DNA of 64,000 nt from Brassica napus. Lineage: Eukaryota; Streptophyta; Magnoliopsida; Brassicales; Brassicaceae. Shown here in pieces: positions 59,512 through 64,000 of this stretch. The first letter of the stretch is position 1, and every line of letters starts with the position of its first letter. The translations under genes and the position numbers were made by a program. The DNA lies in contig NC_063443.1 of assembly GCF_020379485.1 (NCBI RefSeq), forward strand, positions 19,091,531-19,155,530, written 5' to 3'. The notes beneath the pieces are model-generated. The model saw only the letters and a list, made by a program, of their open reading frames with translations, did no database searches and was not told the DNA's origin.

Positions 59512-62500
59512 TTACTTGTGACGGAAGCTACCCGAATATAAATAACCTATCACCCCAATGTCTTGTGATAGTTCTTCAACCAAATCCTCAAAAATCTCAA
59601 ACTCGATATCCAACACCACCTCTGCGACTTCAGAGTCGTTTTTTGATCTCCATGTACCCAAACTCTCTATTCTGAAATCATGTTCGACCATCATATCGAT
59701 AGTGTTTGACTCCACATCTCTCCAAGATCTCAATCTCTCGCACACACTTTTGGCTACTTGGGCTTCACCGCCTTGCATAAAGCTGTCCTTATGTAATTCC
59801 TCTGCTACAAGGTCTGAGATCAATGCTTCTATGCCTTCGGGAACTTCTCTCATATCTTCAAAGTACGTTTTAACAACTCTCTGAGTTATAATCTCACACT
59901 GATAACGATTTTTCACTTCTTCTTCTTCCTCGTTCTCTTGGTCTGACATTCTTTTCTCGAGTTCCAAGGGATCCAAACCCGCGAGTTGCTCAAATCTACA
60001 AAGCTTCTGTAAGAGTAGATGCTTTGCTTCTGCAAATCGAGATTCAGACACTAAAACCATCAGTCTAAATATTTTTTTTTCCTTTTAATCAGTCTAAATA
60101 TTCAAGGGCTTATAACTGTTTTATACATGCAAAATGCTAACTTAACCTACAAATTCTTTGCAAAATATGAGTAAATATCCCTACACAAATAGACTGTCCA
60201 AAATATAATAAGAAATCTACCTATTTAACGATATGGAAAATATACACAAATATTAACTTTCCCAGATGTAAAAAGAAATCTACCTATTTAACAATATGGA
60301 AATATATACACAATGTTGATTTTCCAAAATTTAAAAGAAAAGGTCACACGACTTTATAACAAAAAATGTCAATGAGAAACTCTAAACAAACATTATGCAT
60401 GCGCTAGCTAACATGTAAAGTAACTGAAAGATACAGTATTAACAAACACTATTATTCGTACACTATAATTGTTCAGTGCAACAAACAACTATTCGTTCAC
60501 GAACATGCAACTGTTCTGTTTCGAAAACATAACCTCAGGACAACATATCCAACAGTTTTAGAAACCATGTAATAAGAAACAATAAATGAGTAGGGTAAAC
60601 TATAAGATACGAAAAATATCGAATTAAATGAAAAGAAACATGAAAATTTAAGGCAAAAGATTGGTTAGAGAAAAAACGTACTTTGTACAGATCTGAAGCT
60701 TGAAGTGATGTTATTGTCATCCATGTGAATGTCTTCGTCATCGTCATCAAATGGAGGGTCTAAAACTGAAACTGGACTGCTCTGTTCCTTATCTTCTTCC
60801 TCTTCCTCCTCTACTTCATAACTCTCTTTCTTCATCTGTTTAATTTATAATCAAATCAGATTAGAAGATGCTAATTTGACTGATTAGTTTTGGAGACAAA
60901 AACACGAGAGAGAGATTTGCATGTCAGAGACAAAGATCGTCTTTGTTTTCAACATCACAAAAGGCTGAGTTGATTTTCGAAAACACGAAACTTGCTTTTG
61001 GCTTCAACTGTTGTTACATCTTCGAAAAGACCAAACTGATGAGTTTTCGGGGTAGTTTTGTCATTTAATGTAATTACTCTTACTTTGCCGCTAATTCAAA
61101 TGGGTCAAAAAAGAGTCAAACTACTCATTAATTAAAGAGTCATTCTTGGGTTCACCAACCAATAGAATTTCATTATTTCAAATTTGATATCTTTTAAAAA
61201 AGGAAACAAAATATTCTCAAATTATATTATGTTTTTAAAATAAAAAAAGATAATAGTTACAGAAAAAAGAATTAAAAAAAAAATATTTTAATGTTCTCAA
61301 CAAAACACTAAACCCTAAATCCTAATCCCTAAACCCTAAATCCTAAACCCTTGGATAAACCTTTAACTCTTGGGTAAATCCTAAATCCTTGGGTAAATCC
61401 GAAACCCTTGGGTAAACCCTAAACCCTTGGATAAATCCTAAACTCTAAATAAAAAACACTAAAACCCTAAACCCTAAACGCTTGAATGTTTTAGTGTATA
61501 ATAATTTTGATTTAGAGTTTTGGATTTATCCTAGAGTTTAGGGTTTATCCAAGGGTTTAGGGTTTAGGATTAAGGGTTTAGGGATTAGAATTTAGGGTTT
61601 AGGGTTTAATGTTATGCTGACGACGTAAAATATTTTTTTTGTAATTATTACTATTTTTTTTTTACTTTTAAATTTTAAAAACATAATATAATTTGACAAT
61701 ATTTTGTTTCCTTTTTTAAAAGATATCGAATATAAAATAAAACAATCATATTGGTTGGTGAACCTAGAGGTTCACCCTATGGGGTGGACCTAAGAATAAG
61801 TCTTAATTAAACCTTTATAAGCTTTTTATTATTATTTCAGGTTCAAATAAAAACACATTTCCATCAATGATTAGTTAATTATTTATGTATGTACATCAAT
61901 TATTTTCAGTCATTTTTCTAACTAACGAATACGATTAATAATTTAATCATATTTAATTGTTTGATAGAGAAAGAGACAAACCTCTTGACAATCGTGGCGT
62001 GGAGAAGCCGCAGGCGATGAGAAATTCGGCGTTCTGAAACCGCTGGTGGAAGGCATTGTTTGTAGAACAAAATGAAACGGGCTTTCACAAAAACGTTTAT
62101 CCTCTGAGAAATCTCCACCGTTCATTAGCTCACTCGCAAACTCATCTAAACCGTCAGATCCGCTTCTCGAGCTAATAGACGTTTCAAAATCGCAGTCATA
62201 AGATCTCTCTTCGTTGATAACACTCTCTGACCAAACACCACTACTACTAGACCTCCGTGATAACTGCGGCTCAGACGCGGGGTTCTGCGTTTCGCGTTTG
62301 GACTTTCTCGTGACTATTTTACGAACAAGAGGAGATTCCCAACTTACCATATTTTTCACCGAAGAAACTCGGTCACCGTCATTACCACCGCTGATCTCGC
62401 GTTTCTTACGGTGCGTTAGCTTCTTCAACACTGATCCAAATATACCAAACGCGTTTCCTGCGTTACGTGTTCTTGTTTTTGACCCCTCTGACGATGAATG

Positions 62501-62830
62501 TTTCTGTATCCTAACCGCAGCTTCTAGCAGCATCGACGCGGTTCTCGCCGGTATGTTGACGAACATTGCGTTTTGTCTCTGGTTCAGCGACTTGGGTTCG
62601 AAGAGTGGAGACTTATTGGGGTCAGGCGATTCACGTAGGGAGAAGAAACAAGCGTTGCGACAGAAACGCGAAGGAAGTCCAGCGTTTTGAGAGATGGCTC
62701 TTCGTTTCTTGACCTGTAAATGCGTTGCTGGAGGATTGATTTGGCAACGTCGGTCGGAGATGTAACTCTGAAGTTGAAATGGTTCTTGGTCTTCTTCAAG
62801 AAGATCCTTTAAGTGTCTCTGAGACGCCAT
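59512..62830 (-). CDS. TRM28: TON1-recruiting-motif-type protein (TRM28-like)
   Basis: TRM proteins bind TON1/PP2A complexes and organise cortical microtubules and division planes. Three exons: 62830-61982, 60835-60682, 60050-59512, join in frame to 513 aa. The N-terminal motif RHLKDLLEEDQEPF and the following basic region resemble the opening of short TRM family members. The middle has a Ser-rich stretch, then an acidic tract (YEVEEEEEEDKEQ, PPFDDDDED). The C-terminus (RVVKTYFEDMREVPEG...AEVVLDIEFEIFEDLVEEL) looks like the DUF4378 end region shared by TRMs. Exon 3 uses acceptor TTTTAG before TGTCTGAATC; the ATG at 60060 lies in the intron. I recall At5g03670 as TRM28, and the order agrees. 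Confidence 0.82.
60059..60102 (-). mobile_element. Micro-retroposon stub at TRM28 intron 2
   Basis: The 15-bp perfect repeat ATCAGTCTAAATATT (60059-60073 and 60088-60102) flanks 14 bp, minus strand TAAAAGG plus 7 A. It lies about 10 bp upstream of the exon 3 acceptor, so its T-run sits on the plus strand and it adds A to the acceptor region in the transcript. Confidence 0.52.
61128..61811. mobile_element. Mutator-type foldback MITE with telomere-like arms, in TRM28 intron 1
   Basis: The 9-bp duplication TTAATTAAA (61128-61136 and 61803-61811) flanks 666 bp with long inverted arms. Left starts GAGTCATTCTTGGGTTCACC; right, inverted, starts GACTTATTCTTAGGTCCACC. The similarity continues through ACCAACCAATA and ATATCTTTTAAAAAAGGAAAC for most of each arm. 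The inner arms are degenerate CCCTAAACCCTAAATCC words on the left and TTTAGGGTTTAGG on the right. The left arm lacks about 26 bp present on the right. It is non-coding and should fold into a long hairpin in the TRM28 pre-mRNA. Confidence 0.86.
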
Positions 62831-64000
62831 TCTATCAAGTATTCAGACAACAACAAAGTAAGAAGAAGACAAGACAAATGTTTCAAGTCTTTCAGTTTGT
62901 AACTAAAGAGAAAGTGTTGTGTTTGAACTCTGCTAGAGATAGAGAGATTGTGATGGTGATTCGAAAAATTCAGATGGTTAAGAAGATCGAGGCAAAGGGC
63001 AAAGTAAATACTATTGTAGGTAGGAGCTAGGAAGACACAAAACAAAATTTTTAAAAATTAATTTTATTTTTGTCTAGGTTTTTTGTTTGTTGTGTAATGG
63101 GTGATTTAAGAGCACACCAACAAAAATAAAAGTATTTTAAAATTCATAAGGCAACCTCAATGTTATACCAGCCATGAACACAAAAATATTTATTTAATGG
63201 AATTGGTCCCCTTTGTATTTAATTGCTCTTTGTTATTTATTATTTTCATCCCCGCAATTATTTCACTTCTAGTTATTTTTTATTTATATTACGATGAGTG
63301 ATTTCTTTTGTTTCATCTCTCTGTGTTTTATGTATAAATAGATACAAAACAAAAAAGAAATCTAGGGAGCGTTTGTTTCGATAATAGCATGGAATAGTTG
63401 TTTTCATTTTTCACATTTGCGTGAAACTCTTCTCTTTTTTCCTCCAAAGGCAAAAGCGTTGACGATCACAAAGAGGAAAGAGTCACAAAATATATTTTAA
63501 AAATTAGGGCTAACTAAAAGAAATAGTGAAAGAGATTAATACAAACGACAAAAGATAACACGCATGCCCAGTTTATTATAGGAACTGGATATTGACTGCA
63601 TCTGCTTCTTTGACGACCCTTTACTTCTCACCTTCATGTTAAAATTAATTTAGTCTCTGTCTGAAACTTCACACGAATAAAATTAAATTACACTGAATGG
63701 TGTTTTTAAGTTCGAAAACTCTACGCTGATAGTTTAAGCTTCGATGCGTAAAATATGTTTCTGTTGGCAAATAAATAACAAAAAACTACAACTATAACTT
63801 AATTATAGTATGAAGTTTAAAAACAATAAAAAATCTGTGAAGCATATTGAGTTTCAAACTATGTGGATGATATCCTAATTTTTGGACTGAAAACAGTTTG
63901 ATATTTTTTTGTAAGTACAAATTTATGTAACTATCCGTTTAGCGTTACGTATAAATTAATGAATTTTAAGTAGAGAATGAACTAATTTAATATGTTGATA
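62831..64000. other. Upstream region of TRM28, right window edge
   Basis: AT-rich promoter-side DNA. I see no further gene, RNA or repeat before the window ends. Confidence 0.5.

Noticed and set aside
61310..61610. Interstitial telomere or ancient chromosome fusion site
   Set aside because: The CCCTAAA-like words are degenerate, mirror each other, and lie wholly within a transposon bounded by a 9-bp duplication.

Overview
The window is nuclear DNA of a plant of the mustard family (Brassicaceae), most likely the Brassica/Raphanus group. The evidence is GT-AG introns, AT-rich intergenic DNA, plant-only gene families (HD2 histone deacetylase-like, CTR1, HSFA3, trihelix PTL, TRM), nuclear tRNA genes and plant transposon families. 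From memory of Arabidopsis, the gene order matches chromosome 5 read backwards from about At5g03770 to At5g03670 (ancestral block R). The intergenic DNA is inflated by transposons.

Layout: tRNA-Arg and a MULE (2.4-4.2 kb); KDTA, minus (4.5-6.9 kb); a 5-kb gene-poor stretch; CSLA9, plus (12.5-16.8 kb); a nested tandem array of a MITE-like element (17.4-20.3 kb) ending at a tRNA-Leu(TAA); HD2C, minus (20.8-22.3 kb); a CACTA element (23.7-25.7 kb); CTR1, plus (27.7-32.3 kb); HSFA3, plus (33.7-35.5 kb); a short three-exon phytosulfokine precursor gene, minus (36.1-36.9 kb); tRNA-Leu(AAG) and a hAT element (38.4-39.8 kb); a G-type-lectin/PAN membrane protein, plus (41.5-42.9 kb); cytosolic-type aldolase, plus (43.5-44.9 kb); PETAL LOSS, minus (47.7-50.5 kb) with a young truncated LINE just upstream (50.7-52.3 kb); a 7-kb gene-poor stretch; TRM28-like, minus (59.5-62.8 kb) with a telomere-like hairpin MITE in intron 1.

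The genes are unrelated housekeeping, cell-wall, hormone and developmental genes; this is a eukaryotic chromosome segment, not an operon. I rebuilt all multi-exon genes by hand from splice signals and reading-frame continuity, and each gives an uninterrupted protein of near-expected length.

Most notable: (1) many tiny poly(A) inserts of 8-27 bp flanked by 9-19 bp direct repeats, looking like extreme 5'-truncated retroposon insertions, one of which carries the same 3' end as the LINE in this window; (2) a phytosulfokine gene hidden in three short exons; (3) an apparent U12-type AT-AC intron in HD2C; (4) six transposon insertions whose target-site duplications can be read directly, plus the nested array.
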